Counted from the first letter of the stretch, positions 15,633-24,871 are shown. The stretch is DNA of 35,105 nucleotides from Quinella sp. 2Q5 (GCA_015206785.1 JADEZQ010000017.1:1-35105), one strand, 5' to 3'. Program-made: numbers and translations. Notes: generated from the letters alone by a model not told the origin.

Positions 15633-16058
15633 ATGACGAGAGAAATGCTCCTCACCAACGAAATATTCACCGACGAAATATTCACCGACGAAATATTCAC
15701 CGACGAAATAATCACCGACGAAATGATCCCCGACGAAGAACTCAACCGCGTCAACGGCAGCACCTGCGCCGAACTGCACGAACTTATTCAGGCTTGCGAC
15801 GGCAACAAGCCGCTGTTGCAGGTTATAACCGGCGTGGGGGAGATTGCCTGCTCTGCCGTGCCCCCCGGCAACGTCGTAATGGCGAAGGTCATGGAAAACG
15901 CGTTAAAGGATCTCGGAATCAAATCCTACATCAGCGTCGGCTGGTGCGGCTCAGGCGTTCGCTCGGTCAGCAACAGCTATTCCAAAGGCAACAAGGAGAT
16001 GAGCCACGCGGAAGTTGTTGACTACCTCAAGAAGTGGAGTGCCGACACTCTTAGCTAA
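15633..16058 (+). CDS. Candidate exported peptide precursor with repetitive leader
   Basis: A 141-residue protein at the head of a C39-peptidase export locus. The N-terminus holds five acidic pentapeptides (EIFTD three times, EIITD, EMIPD) followed by EELNRVNGS, which resembles the end of double-glycine-type leaders (ELxxVxG before the cut). Cleavage after Asn-Gly would release about 100 residues beginning STCAELHELIQACDG. The core has four Cys (STCAE, QACDG, IACSA, GWCGS), a Gly/Ser-rich segment VGWCGSGVRSVSNSYSKGN and a helical tail EVVDYLKKW. AAAGGCGG precedes the ATG; a terminator follows the stop. I do not recognise the core family. It could be a bacteriocin, a RiPP precursor or another secreted effector. 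Confidence 0.75.
   Translation: MTREMLLTNEIFTDEIFTDEIFTDEIITDEMIPDEELNRVNGSTCAELHELIQACDGNKPLLQVITGVGEIACSAVPPGNVVMAKVMENALKDLGIKSYISVGWCGSGVRSVSNSYSKGNKEMSHAEVVDYLKKWSADTLS
15660..15734 (+). repeat. Five 15-base tandem repeats in the leader
   Basis: GAAATATTCACCGAC occurs exactly three times (15660-15704), followed by two diverged copies (15705-15719 and 15720-15734). The unit is a whole number of codons, so copy changes keep the reading frame and alter only leader length. Confidence 0.9.
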
Positions 16059-16113
16059 GCGGAAAAAAATTTCTCGAAGCACAAATCGGCGGAGAGAGTT
16101 GACATAGATGACG

Positions 16114-16146
16114 AATCCCCCTGCACAAATCGGCGGGGGGATTTTT
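16114..16146 (+). terminator. Terminator between precursor and exporter genes
   Basis: AATCCCCC (16114-16121) pairs with GGGGGATT (16136-16143) and is followed by a short T-run. It would limit read-through from the precursor gene into the exporter operon. Confidence 0.65.
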
Positions 16147-16149
16147 CGT

Positions 16150-16178
16150 TTGACAGTGATATTAGCGTGGCTTATACT
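16150..16178 (+). promoter_or_regulatory. Near-consensus promoter of the exporter operon
   Basis: TTGACA (16150-16155), a 17-base spacer, TATACT (16173-16178). It starts just after the precursor terminator and 38 bases before the first adaptor ATG. Confidence 0.8.
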
Positions 16179-16215
16179 TGCAAAAAATTCGCCGCGAGGA
16201 GGTCGGTCACCCCCA

Positions 16216-17397
16216 ATGATTGAGAAGCTCAAGACGCCTTACATGATTGGGTTCGTGCTTATTGTGTTGTTCGCGGTGGCTATGATAGCTTACGGCGCGT
16301 GGCTAAACGAGACCAGCGAACACCAAATCGTTGAACGCATGGAAAGCCGCACCATTCCCTTGCAGGGAGCAAAGGTTCAGGCGCGAGAGATTTATCCGCG
16401 GCTGATGCTCGAAACAATCAACTTGTATTCCGAAGAGATGGCGGACGCCGTCGCGTTGATTGACGGGCGCGTCGAACAAATTTACGTCTCGAAGAATTCC
16501 GACGTGCGCCGCGGGCAAGTGATCTTCACGCTCGTCAACGACGACATCCCGATCAAGATTGAACAGGCGGAAAGTTCCATCGCCCGCGCTGAAGCCCAGC
16601 TTGCCAACGCCAGGAACAACTTCGCCCGCTACACTCGTCTGCGCGACAGAAACGCCACGTCCGCCGAAAAATTCGACGAGGCTCAAGCAAATTTCCGTGC
16701 GTCGGAAGCTGCCCTGCGCGAGGCTCAAGCCGTCAAGGAACAGTTGCTCGTTCAATCTGCGCGGCAAGACGTCATCGCTCCCATCGACGGCGAAGTTCTG
16801 ATTCTCTATCGCCAGCAGGGCGCATACGTTCAGGCGGGCACGCCGATAGCTCTGGTCGGGAATTTTGAGCGGCTGTTCTTTTCAATGCCCGTGGACGACC
16901 GTCACGCCCAACGCTTGACCGTCGGCACCGAAGCTCGGCTCAGCTTCACCAACAGCCAAATTTTGCGCAAAGCCTACGATACCGAATACGCGGCGGGCAA
17001 TCGCGGCGACGAAGAAATTTTTTCCGTGCGCGTGCGTGAAATTATGCCCGCGCTCAATGAACCAGCCACGCTCCGCAAAGTCGTTTGGGAAGTCGACAAC
17101 CGCGTCGGGCTCCTTGAACAGCAAGCATACAGCGGCGCAGTTCTCAAATCCACCCGCCCGCGCAACTGCCTTGCCGTTCCGCTCGCCGCAATGACAGATT
17201 CCAAGCGCAACGCCGCCTTCGTCGTCACCGCTCAGGGCACAATCGAACGCCGCTTGATTACGACCGGTGCGGACGACGGCGACTACATAGAAGTTCTTTC
17301 GGGGCTCAAGGAAGGCGAAACCGTCATCACTTCCGCCGCCGAAGGTCTCGAAGACGGCATGAAGGTCACCGTGACTTTGATCGGGGGTGAAGGCTGA
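16216..17397 (+). CDS. RND-type membrane fusion (HlyD-like) adaptor
   Basis: A 393-residue periplasmic adaptor anchored by one N-terminal membrane segment (about residues 11-30, IGFVLIVLFAVAMIAYGAWL). The biotinyl-lipoyl half-motif DGRVEQIYVSKNSDVRRGQ is followed by a coiled-coil hairpin (about 115-185, Ala/Glu/Gln-rich) and the second half-motif APIDGEVLILYRQQGAYVQAG. A beta-barrel and a C-terminal VLSGLKEGETVITS domain complete it. It would bridge an inner-membrane transporter and TolC. ATG 16216 has GAGGAGG 12 bases upstream, slightly long, but no closer in-frame start exists. The next gene overlaps its stop by one base. Confidence 0.88.
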   Translation: MIEKLKTPYMIGFVLIVLFAVAMIAYGAWLNETSEHQIVERMESRTIPLQGAKVQAREIYPRLMLETINLYSEEMADAVALIDGRVEQIYVSKNSDVRRGQVIFTLVNDDIPIKIEQAESSIARAEAQLANARNNFARYTRLRDRNATSAEKFDEAQANFRASEAALREAQAVKEQLLVQSARQDVIAPIDGEVLILYRQQGAYVQAGTPIALVGNFERLFFSMPVDDRHAQRLTVGTEARLSFTNSQILRKAYDTEYAAGNRGDEEIFSVRVREIMPALNEPATLRKVVWEVDNRVGLLEQQAYSGAVLKSTRPRNCLAVPLAAMTDSKRNAAFVVTAQGTIERRLITTGADDGDYIEVLSGLKEGETVITSAAEGLEDGMKVTVTLIGGEG

Positions 17398-18377
17398 TGT
17401 CCGAACAGGAACGTTTGCGCCAGCAGAAAAACCAAATCTTCAGCCAAGAGGCACTCGACAAACTGCGCACACCCGAAAGGCTCGATACTATGTTGCCAAT
17501 CACCACGCAGGCGGGCTGGATGGCTCTGGTTTCGATTCTGTTGCTGTTGTTCGCCGTGGTGCTTTGGTCTTTTTATGGCGCGTTCACCGTCAAGGCGGAG
17601 GGTATGGGTTTGATTATGGATTCGGCGGGCGTGATGAACGTTTCGCACATCGCCAACGGAAAAATCGCGCACCTGTACGTTCGCCCCGGCATGACGATTA
17701 AACGCGGCGACTTGATTGCCCACATGGAACAGGCAGAACAATCCGCTGATACTCGCATGGCGCAATACGGCATGGGGCTCGCTTCCAGTGACCGCGACGC
17801 AATGGGCAGAGCCTATCAATACGACGCAAAACGCTATCAGCAGGACGTCGCCGAAGATATCTACAGCGACTACGACGGCATCATCGACGAGGTTATGGTT
17901 GATGTCGGCACTCTCGTCACGGCCGGCACGCCCATTTGCTCGGTGCGCATCACTCAAAACCGCGAGGACTTGACGGGGCTTCTGTATATCCCGCTGGACA
18001 AAGGCAAACGCGTTCAACCCGGCATGACAATTCAGCTTGCACCAAACGGCGCGGACATCACGCAGACGGGCTCGCTAATCGGCGTCGTGCGCAGCGTCTC
18101 GCAATACCCAATGACGATTCAGGGCATTCAACAGCACCTGGGCAACGCGCAGCTGGCGCAGTGGATCATTCAGGCGCAAAACTCCTCGGTGATGGAAGTG
18201 ACATTCGACCTGGTCAAAGACCCCGACAGCGAATCCGGTTACCTGTGGACGAGCCGCGTCGGTGAACACAAACCGATAACCGCCGGCTCATTTTGCACGG
18301 GCTCAATCATCATCGAACGCAAGCCGCCGATTGATAAAGTCTTCTACAAATTCAGCCAGTGGATAAGGAATCGCTAA
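17397..18377 (+). CDS. NHLP bacteriocin-system secretion (HlyD-like) protein
   Basis: A 326-residue protein with a cytoplasmic N-terminus (IFSQEALDKLRTPERLDTML), one membrane segment (about residues 45-66), and a lipoyl-like region split as IANGKIAHLYVRPGMTIKRG and YDGIIDEVMVDVGTLVTAG. The intervening hairpin is very short. This layout matches my memory of the NHLP secretion-protein family (TIGR03794). It probably works with the two ABC transporters downstream. Its ATG overlaps the previous stop by one base (TGATG) and its TAA overlaps the next ATG, indicating tight coupling. Confidence 0.85.
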   Translation: MSEQERLRQQKNQIFSQEALDKLRTPERLDTMLPITTQAGWMALVSILLLLFAVVLWSFYGAFTVKAEGMGLIMDSAGVMNVSHIANGKIAHLYVRPGMTIKRGDLIAHMEQAEQSADTRMAQYGMGLASSDRDAMGRAYQYDAKRYQQDVAEDIYSDYDGIIDEVMVDVGTLVTAGTPICSVRITQNREDLTGLLYIPLDKGKRVQPGMTIQLAPNGADITQTGSLIGVVRSVSQYPMTIQGIQQHLGNAQLAQWIIQAQNSSVMEVTFDLVKDPDSESGYLWTSRVGEHKPITAGSFCTGSIIIERKPPIDKVFYKFSQWIRNR

Positions 18378-20590
18378 TGGACATAATCGAACGCGTCAAA
18401 GATTTTTTCGGCTTCGGCAAGAGCCGCGTGAAGGTGCCGACGATTTTGCAGATGGAAGCGACCGAATGCGGCGCGGCGTCTCTGTCAATGATCCTGTCGC
18501 ATTACAAGCTGTGGTTGCCGCTGGAAAAATTGCGCCAAGAGTGCGGCGTCAACCGCGACGGCTCCAAGGCAAGTTGCGTCATTCGCGCGGCACGCAACCG
18601 CGGCTGTGATGCTAACGGCTACCGCTGGAGCGCCGACAGACTCCGTGAGCTGATGGAGTTCCCGCTCATCATTCACTGGGAGTTTAATCACTTCCTCGTT
18701 CTCGAAGGCATCAAGGGCGACGACGTCTACCTAAACGATCCCGCGATGGGTCGGCGCACCGTCAAGTGGGAAGAATTCCGCACGTCTTATACCGGCGTGG
18801 CGTTGAGAATCGTGCCGAACGCCGCCTTCAAGCCCGAAGGTCACCGCTACAACATTTTCCGCGCCGTCGCCGAAAAACTCGCGCAGGATAAAGTTGCGCT
18901 GACCTTCGTCCTTCTGCTGAACCTGGGCATGATAGTTCCCGGTCTCGCCTCGCCCGTCTTCAGCCAAATTTTTCTGGACGAGATATTGACGAAGAAACAT
19001 TCCGATTGGATGTTCAACTTCTGCCTGGCGATGACGGTTGCCTTCGTCGTCAGCGGCGTGATGACTTGGCTGCAAGCTGTCGTTTTGACGCGCTGGCAGA
19101 AGAAATTGACGCTGGCGGATTCGTCAAGCTTCTTCTGGCATCTGTTGCGGCTGCCGATGGCGTTCTTCCATCAGCGGTTCGCGGGCGAAGTTGCCTCGCG
19201 CGTGAGCTTCAACGAGTCAATCGCAAGCGTGCTGTCGGGGCCTGCGGCGACGGCGGTACTTCAATTCTTCGTCGCGATTTTTTATTTGCTGTTGCTCTTG
19301 CAATACAACGTGACGTTGACGCTGATTGGCGTCGCGTTCATGAGCATAGACTTTATCGTCTTCTTTGCACTGCGCCGACACCTCACCGACCTGAACATGA
19401 AAATTCAGCAGGACGCCGGCAAAGAGTATGGCACGATGATGAACGGGCTAATGATGATCGAAACCATTAAGGCGAACGGCAACGAAGCGGATTTCTTCGC
19501 AAAGTGGGCGGGCTACCGCGCAAAGGTCTTGAAGGGCTCGCAGGACGTTGCGCTCTGGTCAATGACGGCGACAATCGTCCCGACGCTTTTGGGCGGCATC
19601 AACGGCGCGTTGATTATGACAATCGGCGGCTTCTCAATCATGGACGGCGCAATGACCGCCGGCATGTTTACCGCGTTTCAGTCGCTGATGGGAAGTTTTC
19701 AAGCACCCGTCAACGCTCTGCTCGGTTTGGGCTCGACATTGCAGACGACCGAAATGCAAATGCAACGCCTCAACGACGTGCGCAAATACGAAGTCGATTC
19801 GCTCAACTGCCGCGACGAAGAAATTTCCGCCGACCGACCGATTGCCCGACTCAACGGCGAGCTTGAGCTCAAGGACATCGACTTCGGCTACAGCCCGCTG
19901 GAGAAACCGTTGCTCCAAAAATTTTCCCTGCACATTGAGCCCGGGCACTGGGTTGCAGTCGTCGGCGCGTCGGGCTCCGGCAAATCCACCGTCGCCAAAG
20001 TCGTCACCGGCATCTACGAGGAGTGGAGCGGCGAAGTTCGTCTGGACGGCATCATCCGCCGCGAACTGCCCCGACCGGTCATCGTCAACAGCGTTTCTGC
20101 CGTCGACCAGGACGTCTTCCAAATCACCGGCACCGTCGCGCAAAATCTGTCGCTGTTCGACGACTCGGTCAGGCGCGCCGACATCATTCAGGCTGCCAAA
20201 GACGCTTGCATTCACGAAGACATTTTGCACCTGGACAAGGGCTACGACTCCGACGTCTCCGAAGGCGGCATGAACTTCAGCGGCGGGCAACGTCAGCGGT
20301 TGGAGATTGCTCGTGCTCTGGCGAACAATCCGTCGCTGTTGATTTTGGACGAGGCGACAAGTGCGCTCGACCCCATGACCGAACAGACCGTGCTGGAAAA
20401 TATTCGGCGGCGGGGCTGTTCGTGTTTGATTGTCGCTCACCGCCTGTCGACCATCCGCGACTGCGACGAGATCATCGTCCTTGAACACGGCGTCGTTGCT
20501 GAGCGCGGCACTCATCGCGAAATGATTCAGCACGACGGGCCTTACCGCCGACTGATTGAGGAGAGGAGCCAAGAAGTTGAGCCGCTATGA
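18377..20590 (+). CDS. NHLM-type ABC transporter with C39 leader peptidase
   Basis: A 737-residue peptidase/permease/ATPase. The N-terminal C39 cysteine protease domain keeps Cys31 (QMEATECGAASLSMI), His105 (FNHFLVLEG) and Asp121 (LNDPAMG), so it should cleave leaders at a Gly. A membrane domain with about six helices follows (about 165-450). The ATPase has GASGSGKST (about 530), FSGGQRQRLEIARAL (about 633), LLILDEATSALD and VAHRLST. ATG 18377 is preferred to 18359 because ATAAGGAA lies 6 bases upstream and it overlaps the preceding stop (TAATG). This matches the NHLM peptidase/ATP-binding family (TIGR03796 from memory). It would both mature and export the precursor at 15633. Confidence 0.93.
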   Translation: MDIIERVKDFFGFGKSRVKVPTILQMEATECGAASLSMILSHYKLWLPLEKLRQECGVNRDGSKASCVIRAARNRGCDANGYRWSADRLRELMEFPLIIHWEFNHFLVLEGIKGDDVYLNDPAMGRRTVKWEEFRTSYTGVALRIVPNAAFKPEGHRYNIFRAVAEKLAQDKVALTFVLLLNLGMIVPGLASPVFSQIFLDEILTKKHSDWMFNFCLAMTVAFVVSGVMTWLQAVVLTRWQKKLTLADSSSFFWHLLRLPMAFFHQRFAGEVASRVSFNESIASVLSGPAATAVLQFFVAIFYLLLLLQYNVTLTLIGVAFMSIDFIVFFALRRHLTDLNMKIQQDAGKEYGTMMNGLMMIETIKANGNEADFFAKWAGYRAKVLKGSQDVALWSMTATIVPTLLGGINGALIMTIGGFSIMDGAMTAGMFTAFQSLMGSFQAPVNALLGLGSTLQTTEMQMQRLNDVRKYEVDSLNCRDEEISADRPIARLNGELELKDIDFGYSPLEKPLLQKFSLHIEPGHWVAVVGASGSGKSTVAKVVTGIYEEWSGEVRLDGIIRRELPRPVIVNSVSAVDQDVFQITGTVAQNLSLFDDSVRRADIIQAAKDACIHEDILHLDKGYDSDVSEGGMNFSGGQRQRLEIARALANNPSLLILDEATSALDPMTEQTVLENIRRRGCSCLIVAHRLSTIRDCDEIIVLEHGVVAERGTHREMIQHDGPYRRLIEERSQEVEPL

Positions 20591-23273
20591 AAAATTCTTG
20601 ACGGCGGGCGAACGCATGCACCTGCCCGACGGCGAACACCTTGCTCTTGTCGAGGCGGGCAAGATCGAAGTCTACGCCATCACCCGCGCCGAAGGTTCCT
20701 TCCGTCAACAGTTTCTGGTTGAACTCGCGGCCGGCGGAGCGGCGTTTCCTTCTCTGGACGAATTCAGGCAGACCGAGACGCTCATCTATGCCACCGACGA
20801 CGCGCGGATAAAAATTCTGACGTTCGACAAAGTGCCCGAAGCCGAGCTGAAAATTTTCATGCAACGCTGGTTCGCCGAGCTGATTAAACTGCCGTGGCTG
20901 AGGCTGCTTGCCGACAAGGGCGACGATATGCTCACGATGTGGGCGAACGGCACGGTTCTCGACGGCGCGGACGATTTGATTGACGCCTTCCACGACCACG
21001 CGGGAATTTTTTCCATGCTGTTGGGCGTGCGCTTCCAATCCGAAGACAAACGCTTCAGCCGCCGCGTGGAAGTCCGTGCCCGCAACCAAAGGCGACTGCT
21101 CGACAGCGCGATAGGAAACCTCGTCGGCGACGACGATTCCGCCGCATACAGCGAGACCACCGAGCGCACCGAACGACTGGAAGAGGCGACCTTCATCGTG
21201 CGGCGGGCAGCTGTCGCGCTCAAAATGCCGACCGACAACATCAAGCTCGACCCTGAACTCGTTCGCAAGCTCGACCAAATTCGTTTGATTCGGCGGCTCG
21301 TGCAGAAGGGCAACATGCAAATGCGCCTGATTGAACTCATCGACGGCTGGCACAAGAGCGACAGCGGCGTCATCATCGGCTACTTCGGCGCGGAAAAAAC
21401 TTTGTCAGCCTTCGTGCCGACTGCGCCCGGTCAATACAAGCTCGTCACCAAAGACAATCCCGACGGCACCGAAATAACCGACGACATTGCCGCGCAGATT
21501 GATGCGAATGCGTTTGAATGCTACGCGGGCTTTCCTGCGCGGGAGCTGAAAATTTTCGACCTGATGAAGTTCATCTTCCGTCAATGCTGGTTCGCCGACT
21601 ACAAGACCGTCATCGTCGTGAGCCTGTTCTCCGGTCTGATACCTCTGGTAATGCCGCTGGTCACCGAAACGATTTTCGCCGATATCATTCCCATTCTCGA
21701 CCGCCAAGGTCTGGCGACGGTCACGCAAGTCATCATGGTCACGAGCTTCACGACGGCATCGCTGGGCATCGTGCGCACGATTGCCGTCATGAGAATTTCC
21801 ACGCGCATGAACATGGCGACCGAAGCCGCGCTTTGGAATCGACTGCTGACGTTGCCGACGAAATTTTTCCGACAGTTCACGTCGGGCGAACTGGCAAGCC
21901 GCATGAACGGCATCAGCGTCATCAAAAATCTGGTCAGCGCAGAATTCATCGGCGGACTCTTCGGCTTCGTCTTCAGCTTCTGGTCAATCTTCCTGATGTG
22001 CTATTATAGCCTGAAGTTGACTGCCGCCGCCGTCGCCGTGTGGATTGTCTACGCCATCATAACCGCCGTCATCTATTGGCGCGTCATCACCTTCCAACGC
22101 AACCTGATAAACGCCAACAATCGCGAGGCGGGGCTCGTTCAGCAAATCTTCAAGGGGCTGGCGAAATTCCGTGAGCACGGCGCGGAGAATCAAGCTTACT
22201 GGCTGTGGAGCGCGGTCTTCGGCGAAACGTGGAAGTGGAACTTGAAACTGCGTTGGCAGGGCAACTACAACACCATCATCGGCAGCGTGCAACCGTTCAT
22301 CTTGACTATGGCTCTGTATTACATCGCGGTCTACGGCATGGACTCCGTCGGTCCCAACGGTCAGACGGTGCAAGGCATCACCTACGCGCAGTTCATCGCC
22401 TTCCAAGGTGCCTACTCCAGCTTCAACGCCACGCTAAACGGAATTATCCCGCTCATCGGTCAATACTTCGCCATTCAGCCGCACATAGAAAACCTGCGCC
22501 CGATCCTCAAGGAAGTTCCCGAAAGCGTCGGCGACAAGGCAGACGCGGGCATATTGAGCGGCGCGATTGAGCTAAGCAACGTGACGTTCGGTTACGTCGA
22601 AGGCAAGGACGTTCTGCACGACGTGAGCTTCAAAATTTCCGCGGGCGAACACGTCGCCATCGTCGGGCGCAGCGGTTGCGGCAAGTCCACGTTGGTCAGG
22701 CTGCTTTTGGGATTCGACACGCCGCGCAAAGGTTCCATCTACTTCGACGGGCAGGATCTGTCGGAGCTCAACCTGCCGAGCGTGCGAACTCAAATGGGCG
22801 TCGTCTTGCAAAACGGTCAGCTCATGCAGGGCGACATCTTCACCAACATCATCGGCACAAACGCCCTGACGCAGGAGGACGCCTGGCAAGCCGCCGAGCA
22901 AGCGGGCGTCGCAATGGATATCGCAATGATGCCGATGGGCATGCAGACCGTCATCAGCGAAGGCTCAACCAACATCAGCGGCGGTCAGCGACAACGAATA
23001 CTTATTGCCCGCGCTCTGGTGACTAAGCCGTCAATCCTCATCTTCGACGAGGCGACAAGTGCTCTCGACAATCGCACGCAAGCAATCGTCACCGACAGCT
23101 TGAACAAACTGCACGCCACGCGAATCGTCGTCGCGCACCGACTGTCGACCATCAGAAACTGCGACAGGATTCTCGTCATGGACGCGGGGCGCATCGTCGA
23201 GAGCGGCGGCTTTGACGAACTGGTTGCCCGCGGCGGAATTTTTTCCGAACTGGTCAGACGGCAGACAGCTTGA
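20577..23273 (+). CDS. Second NHLM-type ABC transporter, no C39 domain
   Basis: An 898-residue protein with a long N-terminal region of about 300 residues lacking a C39 Cys. Its start (LPDGEHLALVEAGKIEVYAI) resembles a cyclic-nucleotide-binding or cupin-like beta-roll. A membrane domain (about 340-620) and an ATPase with GRSGCGKST (about 695), ISGGQRQRILIARAL (about 799), ILIFDEATSALD and VAHRLST follow. This fits the ATP-binding partner of NHLM bacteriocin systems (TIGR03797 from memory). The likely start is TTG 20577, with GAGGAGAGGAG 8 bases upstream; another in-frame TTG is at 20556. It overlaps the first transporter by 14 bases, suggesting the two form a heterodimer. Confidence 0.9.
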   Translation: MSRYEKFLTAGERMHLPDGEHLALVEAGKIEVYAITRAEGSFRQQFLVELAAGGAAFPSLDEFRQTETLIYATDDARIKILTFDKVPEAELKIFMQRWFAELIKLPWLRLLADKGDDMLTMWANGTVLDGADDLIDAFHDHAGIFSMLLGVRFQSEDKRFSRRVEVRARNQRRLLDSAIGNLVGDDDSAAYSETTERTERLEEATFIVRRAAVALKMPTDNIKLDPELVRKLDQIRLIRRLVQKGNMQMRLIELIDGWHKSDSGVIIGYFGAEKTLSAFVPTAPGQYKLVTKDNPDGTEITDDIAAQIDANAFECYAGFPARELKIFDLMKFIFRQCWFADYKTVIVVSLFSGLIPLVMPLVTETIFADIIPILDRQGLATVTQVIMVTSFTTASLGIVRTIAVMRISTRMNMATEAALWNRLLTLPTKFFRQFTSGELASRMNGISVIKNLVSAEFIGGLFGFVFSFWSIFLMCYYSLKLTAAAVAVWIVYAIITAVIYWRVITFQRNLINANNREAGLVQQIFKGLAKFREHGAENQAYWLWSAVFGETWKWNLKLRWQGNYNTIIGSVQPFILTMALYYIAVYGMDSVGPNGQTVQGITYAQFIAFQGAYSSFNATLNGIIPLIGQYFAIQPHIENLRPILKEVPESVGDKADAGILSGAIELSNVTFGYVEGKDVLHDVSFKISAGEHVAIVGRSGCGKSTLVRLLLGFDTPRKGSIYFDGQDLSELNLPSVRTQMGVVLQNGQLMQGDIFTNIIGTNALTQEDAWQAAEQAGVAMDIAMMPMGMQTVISEGSTNISGGQRQRILIARALVTKPSILIFDEATSALDNRTQAIVTDSLNKLHATRIVVAHRLSTIRNCDRILVMDAGRIVESGGFDELVARGGIFSELVRRQTA

Positions 23274-23285
23274 GGAGGCACCGAC

Positions 23286-24794
23286 ATGAAAAATTTTCTT
23301 ACCGCGTTGACGACGGCTCTTGTCTTGCTTCCGAGCGCAACGTTTGCCGCAGAAGGCGTGACGCTGTCTTTGGACGAGGCAATTGCTCTGGCGTTGAAGA
23401 ACAATCGATTGATTGAACAGTCCGCCGAAGAACGCGAGGCTGCCCGCTGGAATTTGTCCGCCGTGCGCAGGAGTGCAGGTCCAACGCTCAGCTGGACTTC
23501 GACGAACTATCACGTCGGCGGCAGATATTATCGACGGCAATATCGTTCGTCCCGCGACAATGCCCGTGCCCGAAGCGACATGGACGCCGCGTTGTACGGC
23601 ATCGACGACGATCTCAATATCAGCCTGTATCCGAATTACAATTACGAAAACTCGAACACGTTTAACCTGCGCATGAATCTTTACACGGGCGGGCGTGCGG
23701 AGAATCAGCGTGAGTCGGCACGCTACAGCCTGAACGCCGCGGATCTGTCGCTGGAAAATTCTCGGCAGACCGTCAAGTATCGGGCGTCGGCGGCTTATTT
23801 CCAAGTCCTTCAGCGGGCGAGCATGGTCGACGTTCAGCAACAGGCGTTGGAACTTCTGCAGGAACATCTGCGCAATGTCACGATTCAATACGAAGTCGGC
23901 ACCGTCGCCAAGAGCGACGTCCTTTCCACAAGCGTTCAGCTCGCCAACACAAAGCAATCGCTCAACACCGCGCAGGGCAATTATCAGACCGCCGTCGCGC
24001 AACTCAATAACGTGCTGGGCTTGCCGATTGATACAGACCTCGTGGCGAGCAGTCGGATTGATTTCGTTCACTATCAGCTGACCGAAGCGCAGTGCCTGGA
24101 GTACGCGCTTGCTCACCGCCCCGACGGAATTGCCGCCGCCTACGCCGTCCGCCGCGCCGAAGCTGACACCAACGCCGCAAAGAGCGGTTACCGCCCGACG
24201 ATCACCGCGGTCGCTCAAGGTTCATTGAGCGGCGAAAATTTTTTGGGCAGCAACCACGGCGACGAACGTTGGGCTGTCGGTTTGGAAATGAGCTGGAATA
24301 TTTTCGACAACGGCGTCACCAGCGCGCAGGTTCATCAACATCAAGCCGCCGAACGTCGCGCAGAGTCTCAAGCCCGCGAGCAACTCGAAACGATTCAGCT
24401 TGAAGTTCACAGTGCTTACATCGCCCTGAAGACCGCCGAGCTCAACATCGAGACCACAGCCGCCGCCGTCGCCCAGGCAGAGGAAGAATTTTCTATCGCG
24501 CAGGTTCGTTACGTCGAAGGCGTCGACACCAACCTCAACGTCATGAACGCGCAGGAGAAGGTCGTCGAGACCCGCAACAACTATTACACCGCGCTTTACA
24601 CCTACAACACGAGCCGCGCCCAGTTGGAAAAGGCGATGGGCGTACCCGTGGCGATTGACGCTCTGCGCTACGATAATGCCGTGCAAGAGGGCAAGTCTTC
24701 CGCAAAATCTCTCGAAGCCGCCGCCGTTCCCCAACCGAATTATCTTGACGACAGCGCATGGACTTTGCCCGCACCCTTCGACAGAGAATCTTGA
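23286..24794 (+). CDS. tolC: TolC-family outer-membrane efflux protein
   Basis: A 502-residue protein with a signal peptide (MKNFLTALTTALVLLPSATFA, cut near AEG). Two repeated structural halves each contain long helices and the family phrases SLDEAIALALKNN, LRMNLYTGGRAENQ, YEVGTVAKSDVLS and then WNIFDNGVTSAQVHQ, VRYVEGVDTNLNVMNAQ. Trimers would form the outer-membrane channel and periplasmic tunnel that docks with the adaptors. GAGGAGG precedes the ATG. It is the last gene of the export operon and direct evidence for a diderm cell. A strong promoter overlaps its stop codon. Confidence 0.93.
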   Translation: MKNFLTALTTALVLLPSATFAAEGVTLSLDEAIALALKNNRLIEQSAEEREAARWNLSAVRRSAGPTLSWTSTNYHVGGRYYRRQYRSSRDNARARSDMDAALYGIDDDLNISLYPNYNYENSNTFNLRMNLYTGGRAENQRESARYSLNAADLSLENSRQTVKYRASAAYFQVLQRASMVDVQQQALELLQEHLRNVTIQYEVGTVAKSDVLSTSVQLANTKQSLNTAQGNYQTAVAQLNNVLGLPIDTDLVASSRIDFVHYQLTEAQCLEYALAHRPDGIAAAYAVRRAEADTNAAKSGYRPTITAVAQGSLSGENFLGSNHGDERWAVGLEMSWNIFDNGVTSAQVHQHQAAERRAESQAREQLETIQLEVHSAYIALKTAELNIETTAAAVAQAEEEFSIAQVRYVEGVDTNLNVMNAQEKVVETRNNYYTALYTYNTSRAQLEKAMGVPVAIDALRYDNAVQEGKSSAKSLEAAAVPQPNYLDDSAWTLPAPFDRES

Positions 24795-24819
24795 CGCAGA
24801 CGCAGTGACAAGCTATAAT
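24791..24819 (+). promoter_or_regulatory. Strong promoter overlapping the tolC stop, facing the small ORF
   Basis: TTGACG (24791-24796), a 17-base spacer, and perfect TATAAT (24814-24819). No plus-strand gene follows before 25153. A transcript from here would run antisense to the 32-codon gene at 24947-25045, as antitoxin RNAs do in type I systems. Confidence 0.75.
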
Positions 24820-24871
24820 CCCCCGCAGAAACCAAGTAGAATCACGCGATTCAAACACTGATCTCAGGGCG

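Noticed and set aside
15534-15779. Minus-strand repetitive frames opposite the precursor leader
   Set aside because: They are a reflection of the 15-base tandem repeats, and the plus-strand frame has the ribosome site and leader motif.
16080-16137. Direct repeat GCACAAATCGGCGG flanking the precursor terminator
   Set aside because: It is only two short copies. It could be chance or a duplicated half of the terminator, and no element lies between them.
16108-16215. Upstream ATG extending the first adaptor by 36 residues
   Set aside because: It begins inside the terminator hairpin, before the promoter, so the transcript would lack that start.
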